In this document: piece after piece, positions 42,885-51,291 of the stretch
How the letters are laid out: each line of letters begins with the position of its first letter
Position numbering within the stretch: the stretch's first letter is position 1
Assembly (NCBI RefSeq): GCF_029978005.1
Contig: NZ_JARKOZ010000044.1
Location: 62,001-126,000 of the forward strand
Reading direction: 5' to 3'
Length of the DNA stretch: 64,000 nt
Source: Solidesulfovibrio sp.
GTDB taxonomy: Bacteria; Desulfobacterota; Desulfovibrionia; Desulfovibrionales; Desulfovibrionaceae
The notes under the pieces: generated by a model
The model's database searches: none
Seen by the model: the letters and a program-made list of their open reading frames with translations, nothing else
Told to the model about the DNA's origin: nothing
Program-made: the position numbers and the translations under genes

Positions 42885-43913
42885 ATGCGCGTACTTGTCG
42901 TCGACGATGCAAAGCGGGAAGCCTGGGACGCGTTCGTGGCCGGCCACCCCAAGGCGACCCCGTTTCACCGCTGGGCCTGGATGGACGCCATCCGCCGCGC
43001 CTACGGCTTTGCCCCCACGCCGCTCGCGGCCTGGCGCGACGGCCAGGTGGCCGGTGTGCTGCCCCTTGTGCGCATGCGCCTGCCCGGTCTTCGCGGCTGG
43101 CTCGTCTCCTTGCCATATTGTGATTGCTGCGGCCCCCTGGCGGAGGATGCCGCCACAAGGCAGGCCTTGGTGGACCAGGCGCTGGAACAGACCCGCCGGC
43201 AGGGCGCGGCCGGGTTGGAACTGCGCCAGTCGCGGCCCGAAGCGGGGGAATGCGCCAAAGTCCTCATCCGCATGGCGCTGCCCCAGGGCGCGCAGCAACT
43301 CATGGCTTCCTTCCGGTCCAAACTGCGCAGCCAGATCAACAAGCCCAAGCGCGACGGCCTGACGGCGGCGACCGGCGGCATGGAGCTGCTGTCGGTCTTC
43401 TACCGGGTTTTTTCCCGGAACATGCGCGATCTCGGTTCCCCGGTCCATTCCCTGGATTGGTTCAAGGCGGTGCTGCGCGGGTTCGAGGACCTGGCCCGCG
43501 TGACCGTGGTCGCCATGTCGGATGGCACTCCGGCCGCGGCCGCCATCTGGATGGTCCAGGGACGGACGGCCTTCGAACCCTGGGCTTCGTCCCTGCGGGA
43601 ACACAACCGGGCCAATCCCAACATGCTCTTGTATTGGTCCATGCTGTCCCAGGCCGCGGCCGCCGGGGCGGAGGAGTTCGACATGGGCCGTTGCACGCCG
43701 GGCGTCGGGACGCACCGCTTCAAACTCCAATGGGGCGGGCGGGAGCTGGGGCTTGCCTGGGAGCGCTTCGCTCCATCCGGCCGTCGGTGGCCGCCAGCTG
43801 CAAAACGCAGCCCCGGCGTGTCGCGCCGGGCGCTTGCGGTCTGCTGGAGTCGGCTGCCCCTTGCCGTGGCCAACACTCTCGGTCCGGCGCTTCGGCGCTA
43901 CATCTCCTTATGA
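42885..43913 (+). CDS. FemAB-like acyl/aminoacyl transferase, exosortase associated
   Basis: A 342-residue protein with tandem GNAT-like folds of the FemAB family. Conserved segments include PFHRWAWMDAIRRAYGF, SKLRSQINKPKRDG, FSRNMRDLGSPVHS and the end FDMGRCTPGVGTHRFKLQWGG. FemAB proteins in peptidoglycan synthesis move amino acids from tRNA to a peptide; the exosortase-linked subfamily has an unknown acceptor. It starts 6 bases after the Stp1 gene and ends with ATGA overlap into the Wzm gene region. It may add an amino acid or acyl group to the polymer or to the sorted protein. Confidence 0.85.
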   Translation: MRVLVVDDAKREAWDAFVAGHPKATPFHRWAWMDAIRRAYGFAPTPLAAWRDGQVAGVLPLVRMRLPGLRGWLVSLPYCDCCGPLAEDAATRQALVDQALEQTRRQGAAGLELRQSRPEAGECAKVLIRMALPQGAQQLMASFRSKLRSQINKPKRDGLTAATGGMELLSVFYRVFSRNMRDLGSPVHSLDWFKAVLRGFEDLARVTVVAMSDGTPAAAAIWMVQGRTAFEPWASSLREHNRANPNMLLYWSMLSQAAAAGAEEFDMGRCTPGVGTHRFKLQWGGRELGLAWERFAPSGRRWPPAAKRSPGVSRRALAVCWSRLPLAVANTLGPALRRYISL

Positions 43914-43924
43914 GGAACGATGGC

Positions 43925-44749
43925 ATGTCGCACGTGAAAGCAGCCTTGCGTCTCTGGGACTACAGGGAATTGCTGTCGACGCTGGTCTGGAAGGAAATCG
44001 TGGTCCGATACAAGCAGGCCTACCTCGGCATCGCCTGGACGGTGCTCAAACCCGTCATGCTCATGCTGGTGTTCACCCTCATGCGCAGTTTTATCGGCAT
44101 CGACAGCGGTTCGATCCCGTACCCGGTGCTGACCTTCACCGCCTTGATCCCCTGGGTGTTCTTCCAGGAGGGCGTGGCTTTGGGGGTGAACAGCATCGTG
44201 CTCAACGCCGGGTTGGTAAAAAAGATCTATTTTCCCCGCGAAGTGTTCCCCCTGGTGTCCGTCCTGACCAAGATGGTGGAATTTTGCGTGGATTTCGCGG
44301 TGCTTTTGGGGCTGATGGCCTGGTATGGACTTTCGCTTACCACCCAGGCCGCCTGGCTGCCGCTTTTGCTGGCCTATCTGGTCCTGACGACCCTGGCCGT
44401 GAACCTTGCCGGCGCGGCCCTCAACGTCTTTTACCGCGACGTGTCCCAGTTCCTGCCGGTGGCCATATCCCTGGTGATGTACGCCTCGCCCATCATTTAT
44501 CCCCTGTCCCTGGTCAAACGGGTGCTTTTGGTCTCGCAAGCCGCCGGAGTCCATTCCGATCTGCTCTATTTCCTTTACACCCTAAACCCCCTGGTGGGCA
44601 TTGTGGACGCCTTCCAGAGCGTGTTGCTGCGCAACCAACCGCCGGATTTTTCCGTGATATGGCCAGGAGCCCTGTTCGTGGCGATGCTGTTGCCGGCCAG
44701 CTACGAATATTTCAAACGCGCGGAGCATTCTTTCGCGGATGTCATCTAG
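43925..44749 (+). CDS. wzm: ABC-2 type polysaccharide/lipopolysaccharide export permease (Wzm)
   Basis: A 274-residue inner-membrane permease with six helices (VMLMLVFTLMRSFIGI, FCVDFAVLLGLMAWYGL, and others). The cytosolic coupling region VWKEIVVRYKQAYLGIAWTVLKP at the N-terminus, KKIYFPREVFPLV in the middle and NPLVGIVDAFQSVLL near the end are typical of Wzm/KpsM/TagG. The ATG at 43925 has GAGG 9 bases upstream; an in-frame ATG at 43910 overlaps the femAB stop as ATGA. It forms the membrane channel with the next gene and flips or exports undecaprenyl-linked glycan. Confidence 0.88.
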   Translation: MSHVKAALRLWDYRELLSTLVWKEIVVRYKQAYLGIAWTVLKPVMLMLVFTLMRSFIGIDSGSIPYPVLTFTALIPWVFFQEGVALGVNSIVLNAGLVKKIYFPREVFPLVSVLTKMVEFCVDFAVLLGLMAWYGLSLTTQAAWLPLLLAYLVLTTLAVNLAGAALNVFYRDVSQFLPVAISLVMYASPIIYPLSLVKRVLLVSQAAGVHSDLLYFLYTLNPLVGIVDAFQSVLLRNQPPDFSVIWPGALFVAMLLPASYEYFKRAEHSFADVI

Positions 44750-44807
44750 TGTCGCCTCTGCAATCCCCTTGCGCGACACGAACAAATCCGAGGAGCGGCA
44801 ATCAGCC

Positions 44808-46031
44808 ATGACCGCCATTGAAGTCGTCGCCATGACGAAGGAATTCCAATTGGGGCAGATCGTGACCCTCAAGCAGAGCGTAAGCAACGTGTTGCGCACG
44901 GTCACAGGGCGGACCCCGGAAAAGCCGGAGCGGTTCAAAGCGCTGGATAACATCGATTTTTCCGTCCAATCCGGTGAGGTCGTCGGGATCATCGGCTCCA
45001 ACGGCGCGGGCAAATCCACCCTGCTCAAGATCCTCTCGGGCATTACCGCGCCGAGCGCGGGCGCCGTCCGGGTACGGGGACGGGTGGCTCCGCTCATCGA
45101 GGTGGGAGCCGGATTGCATCATGAACTGACCGGCCGGGAGAACATCTACCTCAACGCCTCCATTCTCGGCGTCCCCCGGCGGAAAATCGAAAAACTGGTG
45201 GACCCCATTCTGGAGTTCTCGGAGATCAGGCCCTTCGAGGATACGCCGGTGAAGAAATACAGTTCGGGGATGAAGGTCCGGTTGGGCTTCGCCATCGCCA
45301 CGAACATCGAGGCCGACATCCTCATCGTCGACGAGGTGCTGGCCGTGGGGGACATCGCCTTCCAGCGAAAATGCTTCGATAAGATGGAAGACCTCATCCT
45401 CAACCAGAAAAAGACCGTGTTGCTTGTCAGTCACAATATCCGCCAGGTGCAGCGCATCTGCACCAGGGTCCTGCTTTTCGAGTACGGCAAGATCGTCGCC
45501 GATGGGCCGACACAGGAAGTATGCCAGACGTTTTTCGAACAAAGCGACAGGATCATTTACGATCGGGCTTCTCCTGTCTGGGGCGATTTCGAGTCTTCGG
45601 ACGGCTTCGAGTTGCTGTCGCTGTCGATGACCACGCCCGATGGCCAGCCGTTGCGGCGGGTGCACGCCAACGAACCTGTGGAAATCCGCATCCTGTACCG
45701 AAACGGCAATCCCCTGGTGCGGCCGAAATTCGGCATCGGCGTGCATACCTCCGATTTCCTTTACCTGACCACCTACGACAGCCGTGACGAGATCTGGATA
45801 GACGAGGTCGGCCCCGGCGAACACGAGGCGGTCTGCCGTATTTCCCGGATTCCCTTTACGCCGGGCATCTACTCCCTGCGCCTGGGCGTCAGCGGCGGCG
45901 GGGTGGAGAAGCGCATTTTCTACGGCGAGAACCTGCTGAATTTCCAGGTGCAAGGCGATGAGCGCCACCGCAATGTGTCCGGTTCGGAGGGGCTGGTCCT
46001 GCTCGACGCGACCTGGCGGCAGCTGGCCTGA
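44808..46031 (+). CDS. wzt: ABC transporter ATPase with C-terminal cargo-binding domain (Wzt)
   Basis: A 407-residue ATPase. Walker A is GSNGAGKST, the signature is KYSSGMKVRLGFA and Walker B is ADILIVDEVLAVGD. Residues after about 245 form an extra beta-sandwich (FELLSLSMTTPDGQPLRRVH to LNFQVQGDERH), the Wzt C-terminal domain which in O9a-type systems recognises the capped non-reducing end of the polymer before export. Its presence suggests the exported glycan is finished in the cytosol and terminated by a specific cap. MTAIEVVAM at 44808 is the family-like start; an ATG at 44739 is also in frame and would overlap wzm. Confidence 0.88.
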   Translation: MTAIEVVAMTKEFQLGQIVTLKQSVSNVLRTVTGRTPEKPERFKALDNIDFSVQSGEVVGIIGSNGAGKSTLLKILSGITAPSAGAVRVRGRVAPLIEVGAGLHHELTGRENIYLNASILGVPRRKIEKLVDPILEFSEIRPFEDTPVKKYSSGMKVRLGFAIATNIEADILIVDEVLAVGDIAFQRKCFDKMEDLILNQKKTVLLVSHNIRQVQRICTRVLLFEYGKIVADGPTQEVCQTFFEQSDRIIYDRASPVWGDFESSDGFELLSLSMTTPDGQPLRRVHANEPVEIRILYRNGNPLVRPKFGIGVHTSDFLYLTTYDSRDEIWIDEVGPGEHEAVCRISRIPFTPGIYSLRLGVSGGGVEKRIFYGENLLNFQVQGDERHRNVSGSEGLVLLDATWRQLA

Positions 46032-46038
46032 GGCGGGG

Positions 46039-47055
46039 ATGGCGATGGATGTAAAATCTCTGACCGAGGCCCTGGCCTGGAGGCTCGAACTCTTCTGGGA
46101 CAGGCTGGAGCGGTTGCGCACGGCCCTGGTGGTCGTCAACTACCACCGCCTCTACGCCCGGGCTCCGGACACCCCCTTTGATCCGACGGTGTACGGGGGC
46201 ATCTCCCTCGACTATTTCCGCCGGCAGCTTCGCTGGCTCAGGGACAACGCCCGGATCCTTTCCGAGGAGGAGCTCCTCGACTGCCTCGCGCGGCGGCGCG
46301 CCTTCCCCAGGCGCGCCGTGGCGCTCACCTTCGACGACGGCTACCGGGACAACTACGACCTGGCTTTTCCCGCGCTGCGGGAGCGGGGGATGCCGGCCTT
46401 TTTTTTCATCCCCACCGGGCCCCTGCTGGATCGGAGATTGGGCTGGTGGGACATCGTGGCCTATCTGGTCCGGCGCAGCCCCGTGCCGGTTCTGGAGCTG
46501 GAGGGGGTGCGCCACCGCCTCGACGGGCCATCCGCCAGGCAGGCCTGCATCAACATCCTCCAGGAACGCTACAAGACCTTGCCCGAGGCGAAGACCCGGC
46601 ATCTGACGGCCTCTTTGGCCGAGAAGCTGGAAACGGCCTTCCCGCCGGCCGCGCTGCAGGACGCCGAACTCATGACCGTGGAGCACCTGCGGGAAATGAC
46701 AGGGGCCGGCATGGCCGTCGGCGCGCATACCCATAGCCATCGTGTGCTCGCCACCCTGGCGCCGCAGGAGCAACGGCGCGAACTCGTTGAGGGCAAACGC
46801 CTCCTGGAGGAGCAGCTGGGGAGGCCGGTCCGTTCCCTGGCCTATCCCGTGGGACGGCGCGACAGTTTCGGCGAGGAGACCAAGCGGATGGCCCGGGAAG
46901 CGGGCTACTCCATGGCCTTTTCCCTGTATTCGGGATGCAACCGCCCAGGCTCCCTGGATCCCATGGATATACGGCGCAGCGCCAAGCGCAGGCCCTTCGA
47001 CGCGTTCACGGCCAGCATCCTGTATCCGGGGCGCGTCTTGAGGGCGGCGCGATGA
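46039..47055 (+). CDS. Polysaccharide deacetylase (NodB fold)
   Basis: A 338-residue NodB-type deacetylase. The catalytic/metal motifs are VALTFDDGYRDN, VGAHTHSHRVL and RSLAYPVGRRDSF. There is no signal peptide or clear membrane helix. It has none of the DUF3473 signature of the 34.0 kb enzyme, so it is a different subfamily and probably has a different substrate. It begins 8 bases after wzt, at the ATG at 46039 (a second ATG is at 46045), and overlaps the next gene by ATGA. Confidence 0.86.
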   Translation: MAMDVKSLTEALAWRLELFWDRLERLRTALVVVNYHRLYARAPDTPFDPTVYGGISLDYFRRQLRWLRDNARILSEEELLDCLARRRAFPRRAVALTFDDGYRDNYDLAFPALRERGMPAFFFIPTGPLLDRRLGWWDIVAYLVRRSPVPVLELEGVRHRLDGPSARQACINILQERYKTLPEAKTRHLTASLAEKLETAFPPAALQDAELMTVEHLREMTGAGMAVGAHTHSHRVLATLAPQEQRRELVEGKRLLEEQLGRPVRSLAYPVGRRDSFGEETKRMAREAGYSMAFSLYSGCNRPGSLDPMDIRRSAKRRPFDAFTASILYPGRVLRAAR

Positions 47056-48284
47056 ACGCGGGCACGCGCGGTCGACCGCGACTGGGATATCTGCTGCGCA
47101 CCTTTCCGGTGCTTTCGCAGACATTCGTGAGCGGGGAGATTCGCGCCGTGTCGGCGCTGACCGGGCATGCGCCGGTGGTGGCGGCCCTTTGCCGCCCCGG
47201 GCCGGGCCAGGGCGGCGGATGGAAGCCGGATGCCGGCGACGCCTTGCTGTACTGGCGCGATGTCGACAAGAGGCGGCTGCCGGAACTGGCCCTGGAACAC
47301 CTCCGGCTTCTGGCCGACGCTCCGGGAAGGGCGCTCGGGTGTCTGCTGCGGCCGGGACCGCAGCCGCTTTCAGCGACGGACCGCATCAAGGCCCCGGCCC
47401 TGGCGGCCTTTTTCACCCGGCATGGGGTGACCCATATCCACAGCCATTTCGGCTGGGAACAAGCGGAGATGCTGGCTTACGTGCGCCGGCTGACCGGAGT
47501 TCCCTTCAGCCTGACCGTCCACGCCGCGGACATTTTCGTGGAGCCGGACAAGCTGGCCTCCAGGCTGTCCGAAGCGGCCTTCGTCGCCACCATCAGCCGC
47601 TATAACAAAAAAATGCTGGTGGAGCGCCTGGGCCTGCCCCGGGAAAAAGTCCACGTGGTGCATTGCGGCGTGGATCTGGCGGCCTTGCCGGTCTGTCCCG
47701 CGCCCCGGGGCGCGGTGTCCAGACTCGTGTCCATCGGCCGCATGGTGCCGAAAAAGGGTTTTGACGTGCTGTTGGGGGCGTTGGCCTTGCTGCGCGGCGA
47801 AGGCATCGCTTTCGAGGCGGAATTGGTGGGCGACGGGCCGTTGCGCCCGGAACTCACCCGATTGGCTGCGGCGTTGGAACTGACCGGGGCGGTGCGCTTC
47901 ACCGGCGCCCTGGAACCCGAAGCAGCCATGGCCAGGCTGCGGCGGGCCCATGTCTTCGTCCTGGCCTGCCGCCAGGGTCCGGATGGGGACAAAGACGGCA
48001 TCCCCGTGTCCCTCATGGAGGCCATGGCCCTGGGACGGCCCGTGGTTTCCACCCGGTTAAGCGGAATCCCGGAGTTGTTGGACGAGGGATGCGGCCTGCT
48101 GGCGAAGCCCGATGATCCGGTCTCCCTGGCCGAGAAAATCCTCCTGATACTCCGGGACGGGGACCTGGCCGCGCGTCTGGCCCTGGCCGGACGGGAACGG
48201 GTGGAGCGGGAGTTCACCCTGGAAGGGCAGGCCCGGCGGATTGTGGCCCTGGCCGGCGGCTGGCGGGCGGAGGGGCGGACATGA
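47052..48284 (+). CDS. Glycosyltransferase family 4
   Basis: A 410-residue GT4. The N-terminal LGYLLRTFPVLSQTFVSGEI is typical of the colanic-acid WcaL/AmsK-like branch, and the C-terminal domain has GRMVPKKGFDVLLGAL, LVGDGPLRPELT and GIPVSLMEAMALGRPVVSTRLSGIPEL. The start at 47052 gives an ATGA overlap with the deacetylase; the track ORF start at 46935 is upstream shadow. The donor and linkage are not known. Confidence 0.88.
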   Translation: MNAGTRGRPRLGYLLRTFPVLSQTFVSGEIRAVSALTGHAPVVAALCRPGPGQGGGWKPDAGDALLYWRDVDKRRLPELALEHLRLLADAPGRALGCLLRPGPQPLSATDRIKAPALAAFFTRHGVTHIHSHFGWEQAEMLAYVRRLTGVPFSLTVHAADIFVEPDKLASRLSEAAFVATISRYNKKMLVERLGLPREKVHVVHCGVDLAALPVCPAPRGAVSRLVSIGRMVPKKGFDVLLGALALLRGEGIAFEAELVGDGPLRPELTRLAAALELTGAVRFTGALEPEAAMARLRRAHVFVLACRQGPDGDKDGIPVSLMEAMALGRPVVSTRLSGIPELLDEGCGLLAKPDDPVSLAEKILLILRDGDLAARLALAGRERVEREFTLEGQARRIVALAGGWRAEGRT

Positions 48285-49693
48285 GGATTCTCGTCTGCTG
48301 CGCCGATTGGGGCATCCCCCTGGGGGGAAGCGCGGGGTCTTCGGTGCATCTGCGTTGCCTGGCCAAGGCCCTGGCCGGGTTGGGGCACGAGGTGCGGCTG
48401 GTGGTCAGCAACGCCGGCGGAGCCGCGAAGCTGTCCATGCCCGTGGAAGTCGTTGCCGAGGAGCGGATCTGGCCAGCCGTGCACGCGCTCATCGAGCGCG
48501 TCCGGGGCCGGGCAGGGGAAGCCGCTGTCTCGACGGTAGCGGCTTCGGCGGCCGCAGGCCCGGCCGCGGCCGATGCGGCCAGCCAAGGGGCCCGGAACGT
48601 CTCCCGCCGCCCCGCCTCCGGGGGGTCCTGGAAATCGCGCCTCTACTACGAGACGTTGCCGCAGCTTGCGGACCAGGCCCAGGAGTGCCTGTTTCACCCC
48701 ATTCGGTTCGGCCGGGCCGTATCCCGGATCATGGCTTGTTTCCAGCCTGACGCCGTGTACGAGCGCTACGCCCTGTGCCAGGCGGGTGCGTCGCGGGCGG
48801 TGCGCGCGGCCGGGGGGGGCAGGGTGCCGCATGTCCTGGAGGTCAACGCCTCGTTGGCCGACGAGCGGTTCGGCCCGGCGGCGTCCGCCCGGGCCCTGGG
48901 CTGGTGGTCCGCCAGGGAGGAGGGGCGTTTGTGGCGCAGGGCCGACCGGGTCGTATGCGTTTCCGAGAAGCTGGGTCAACAGGCCGTTTCCCTTGGGGCC
49001 GATCCGGCCCGCGTTCGGGTGATGCCAAACGGCGTGGACTTGGAGGCGTTTCGTCCGGATCGGCCCAAGGGGAGGCTTCGCCGGCTGCTCGGCGTGGATG
49101 GGCGGACGATTTTGATCGGCTGGCTCGGGGCGCTTTCCCCGGGCAGGGGCGGCGAGGAGTTTCTCCGCGTGCTGGCCCAGGCGTTGCCCCTTTGCGCCGG
49201 GGCGGCGGGTGTCGTCATCGGCGGCGGTCCCCTGGAGGCGGCCTGTCGTCGTCTGGCCGGGGCGCTTGGCATCGCCGAGCGGGTGCGTTTCGTCGGCCCG
49301 GTGGATCACGACCGGATTCCGGACCTGCTCGTGGACGTGGATATCGCCGTGTCCTGCTATCCGGGACGCAAGGATTTTTACTTCTCGCCCATGAAGGTGG
49401 CCGAGTATCTGGCCTGCGGCCTGCCCGTGGTTTCCGGGCGGACCGGAAGCGGCCGCGAGGCGGTCGCCGACGGCGTGAACGGTCTGCTGGTGGATCCGGG
49501 CGTGGCCGGGGCCTGGGGGCATGCCCTGGCGAGGCTTTGCCGCGATCCGGACCTGCGGGCGCGCCTTGGCCGTGCGGCCAGGCAGTCCGCTCTCGCCGGC
49601 CCCACCTGGATCGGCAACGCCAGAGTGGTGGAGCAGGAAATCATGCGCTGCCGGGATGAACTCGCGCAGGTGGGGAGGAGGGCATGTCCATGA
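48281..49693 (+). CDS. Glycosyltransferase family 4
   Basis: A 470-residue GT4 with ATGA coupling to the previous gene. The N-terminal glycine loop is WGIPLGGSAGSSVHLRCLAKAL. A non-conserved Ala/Gly-rich insert sits at about residues 75-120 (VSTVAASAAAGPAAADAAS), explaining the extra length. The C-terminal domain has GWLGALSPGRGGEEFLRVLAQ, VIGGGPLEAACRRL and SPMKVAEYLACGLPVVSGRTGSGREAV. The donor sugar is unknown. Confidence 0.87.
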   Translation: MRILVCCADWGIPLGGSAGSSVHLRCLAKALAGLGHEVRLVVSNAGGAAKLSMPVEVVAEERIWPAVHALIERVRGRAGEAAVSTVAASAAAGPAAADAASQGARNVSRRPASGGSWKSRLYYETLPQLADQAQECLFHPIRFGRAVSRIMACFQPDAVYERYALCQAGASRAVRAAGGGRVPHVLEVNASLADERFGPAASARALGWWSAREEGRLWRRADRVVCVSEKLGQQAVSLGADPARVRVMPNGVDLEAFRPDRPKGRLRRLLGVDGRTILIGWLGALSPGRGGEEFLRVLAQALPLCAGAAGVVIGGGPLEAACRRLAGALGIAERVRFVGPVDHDRIPDLLVDVDIAVSCYPGRKDFYFSPMKVAEYLACGLPVVSGRTGSGREAVADGVNGLLVDPGVAGAWGHALARLCRDPDLRARLGRAARQSALAGPTWIGNARVVEQEIMRCRDELAQVGRRACP

Positions 49694-51291
49694 TGGAGCG
49701 CTACGTCGCCGTGCTGCCGCAGGCCGGGGATCGGGCAAACGGGCGGGGACCGTCCTTGACGGACCGCCTGAAGGGGCTTTGCGGGCGGAAACGGCTCGTC
49801 TTCCCGGCCCTTGGCGCGGACCCGGCCCGGTTGGCCGGGGTATTGTTCGAAAGCGGCGGCGCGCCGGGACGGATCACCGTGAACGGCCGGCCGGCAGACG
49901 TGCGCTGGCGTCGGGGAAGGCGTCTGCTTTTGGGGCCGGAACCGTTTTGCCGCGACGAAAACCTTTTGTCCGTCAGCCGGGGAGCCGGCGACGTCGTGCT
50001 TTTCCCGGTGGTGGAAGCGCTGGCGGACATCGGGAAGGCGGGCCTTGCGCCGGGATGGCCCTGGCGTCTGCAAACCCTGGATGGCGCGGATTTGGGGCCG
50101 GCCTCGGTCCCCGCTCCCGCGCGCGTGCCGGCCGGCGACGTCCTTTCGGGCCTTGCCCGGGGACTTTTGGCCATGATCGCCGAAAACGGGGATGTCTGGT
50201 CCTTTTATGACCTGACCGAGAAGACGTTGCGGCTGGCCGGTTGGCGCTGGGACACGGGGATCGTGCTGGAAGCCCTGTCGGCCGCCGCCAGCCGCAGGAT
50301 CGTCCCGGGCCTCGATGCCGCGGCCCGGGCGGTGGGGGATCGATTGCTGGCCACGCGGCTGACCCATCCGAACTGCCTGGGCGGCTTTCCGGAATGGACG
50401 GACCCGCGCTATCGCGAATCGCCGCATGGGGTCAGCCAATGGGTTGTCCCGTTCAATGCCGCCTTCATCGCCTCCGGCCTGAAGCGGCTGGGCAAATACA
50501 CCGGCGTGCCCGTCTATACGCTGGCCGCCAGGGACGCCCTCCTGCTGGCGGCCTCCTCGGGGCTTACGCCATCGGGCGGGATTTCCGGCTATTACTTCGA
50601 GCAGTCCCAGACCTGGCGGTATCTGGGCCAGATAAACGATTCAGGCATCCTGGGCCGCGGCCTGGCCCTGTTTCCCGGGGAATCCTGGTCGGCCGAGGCG
50701 TCCTTTCGCGCGGCCGGGTATATCCTCAAGAAGGCGGCCCGCCCCGATGGGCATATCGGCCGGGCCTGGTGGGATCCGGTCGGCGCCTGCAAATCCGGGG
50801 ACCCTCTTTTTCCGGAGTGGAAAAGCCATCCCCGGCGGGTGGTGCCAAAGGTTTTTCTGCGCGGCCAGGCCTGGGTCCTCATGGGCCTGGCCGGCGCTTT
50901 GCGTCTCGGGGCCCCGGGCCTGATCGAACGGGGGGCGCGGCGGCTCGCCGACTTCATCGTCGCCTCGCAGCAGGCCGACGGATCCTGGTTGTACAGCCAG
51001 GGACAGCCCGCACTCGGGGCCTGCGCCAAAACGACCGCCGCCCTGGCCCTGGCCCTGGTCGAATGGTCCCGGGCAACGCGGGACACACGGCCCCTGCCGG
51101 CGGTGGCCAGGGCGCTTTGCTACCTGGACGCCTGCCGGCGGCCGTCGGATGTCCCGCCCGAATTGGCCGGACTTGCCGTGGACGCCTCGAGCGAAGGCTG
51201 CATCATCTATTTTCGGGACCGGCCCGTGGTGTGCGCCTACACGGCCGCCCTGGAGTTGCTGGCCCGCTTGGCCGTGGAGGAGGGGACATGA
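49684..51291 (+). CDS. Predicted (alpha/alpha) barrel glycan-active protein
   Basis: A 535-residue protein of uncertain function. After a poorly conserved N-terminal ~155 residues it shows repeated helical pairs with aromatic and acidic residues: MIAENGDVWSFYDLT, WRWDTGIVLEALSAA, ISGYYFEQSQTWRYLGQ, GHIGRAWWDPVGACKSGD, KVFLRGQAWVLMGLAGAL and IVASQQADGSWLYSQGQ. This pattern is that of (alpha/alpha)6 barrels such as GH88/GH105 hydrolases, glucuronyl hydrolases or terpene-cyclase-like proteins. There is no signal peptide. GGAGGAGG precedes the ATG, and the gene overlaps its neighbours by 10 bases and by ATGA. It may act on a lipid-linked or cytosolic glycan. The exact family is not recognised. 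Confidence 0.7.
   Translation: MSMMERYVAVLPQAGDRANGRGPSLTDRLKGLCGRKRLVFPALGADPARLAGVLFESGGAPGRITVNGRPADVRWRRGRRLLLGPEPFCRDENLLSVSRGAGDVVLFPVVEALADIGKAGLAPGWPWRLQTLDGADLGPASVPAPARVPAGDVLSGLARGLLAMIAENGDVWSFYDLTEKTLRLAGWRWDTGIVLEALSAAASRRIVPGLDAAARAVGDRLLATRLTHPNCLGGFPEWTDPRYRESPHGVSQWVVPFNAAFIASGLKRLGKYTGVPVYTLAARDALLLAASSGLTPSGGISGYYFEQSQTWRYLGQINDSGILGRGLALFPGESWSAEASFRAAGYILKKAARPDGHIGRAWWDPVGACKSGDPLFPEWKSHPRRVVPKVFLRGQAWVLMGLAGALRLGAPGLIERGARRLADFIVASQQADGSWLYSQGQPALGACAKTTAALALALVEWSRATRDTRPLPAVARALCYLDACRRPSDVPPELAGLAVDASSEGCIIYFRDRPVVCAYTAALELLARLAVEEGT

Noticed and set aside
43124-43909. N-terminal extension of the Wzm ORF
   Set aside because: It reads the femAB gene in another frame; Wzm-like sequence begins at about 43925.
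50241-51287. N-terminal extension of the GT4-DUF4091 ORF
   Set aside because: Out-of-frame reading of the preceding barrel-protein gene; the GT starts at 51288 with an ATGA overlap.
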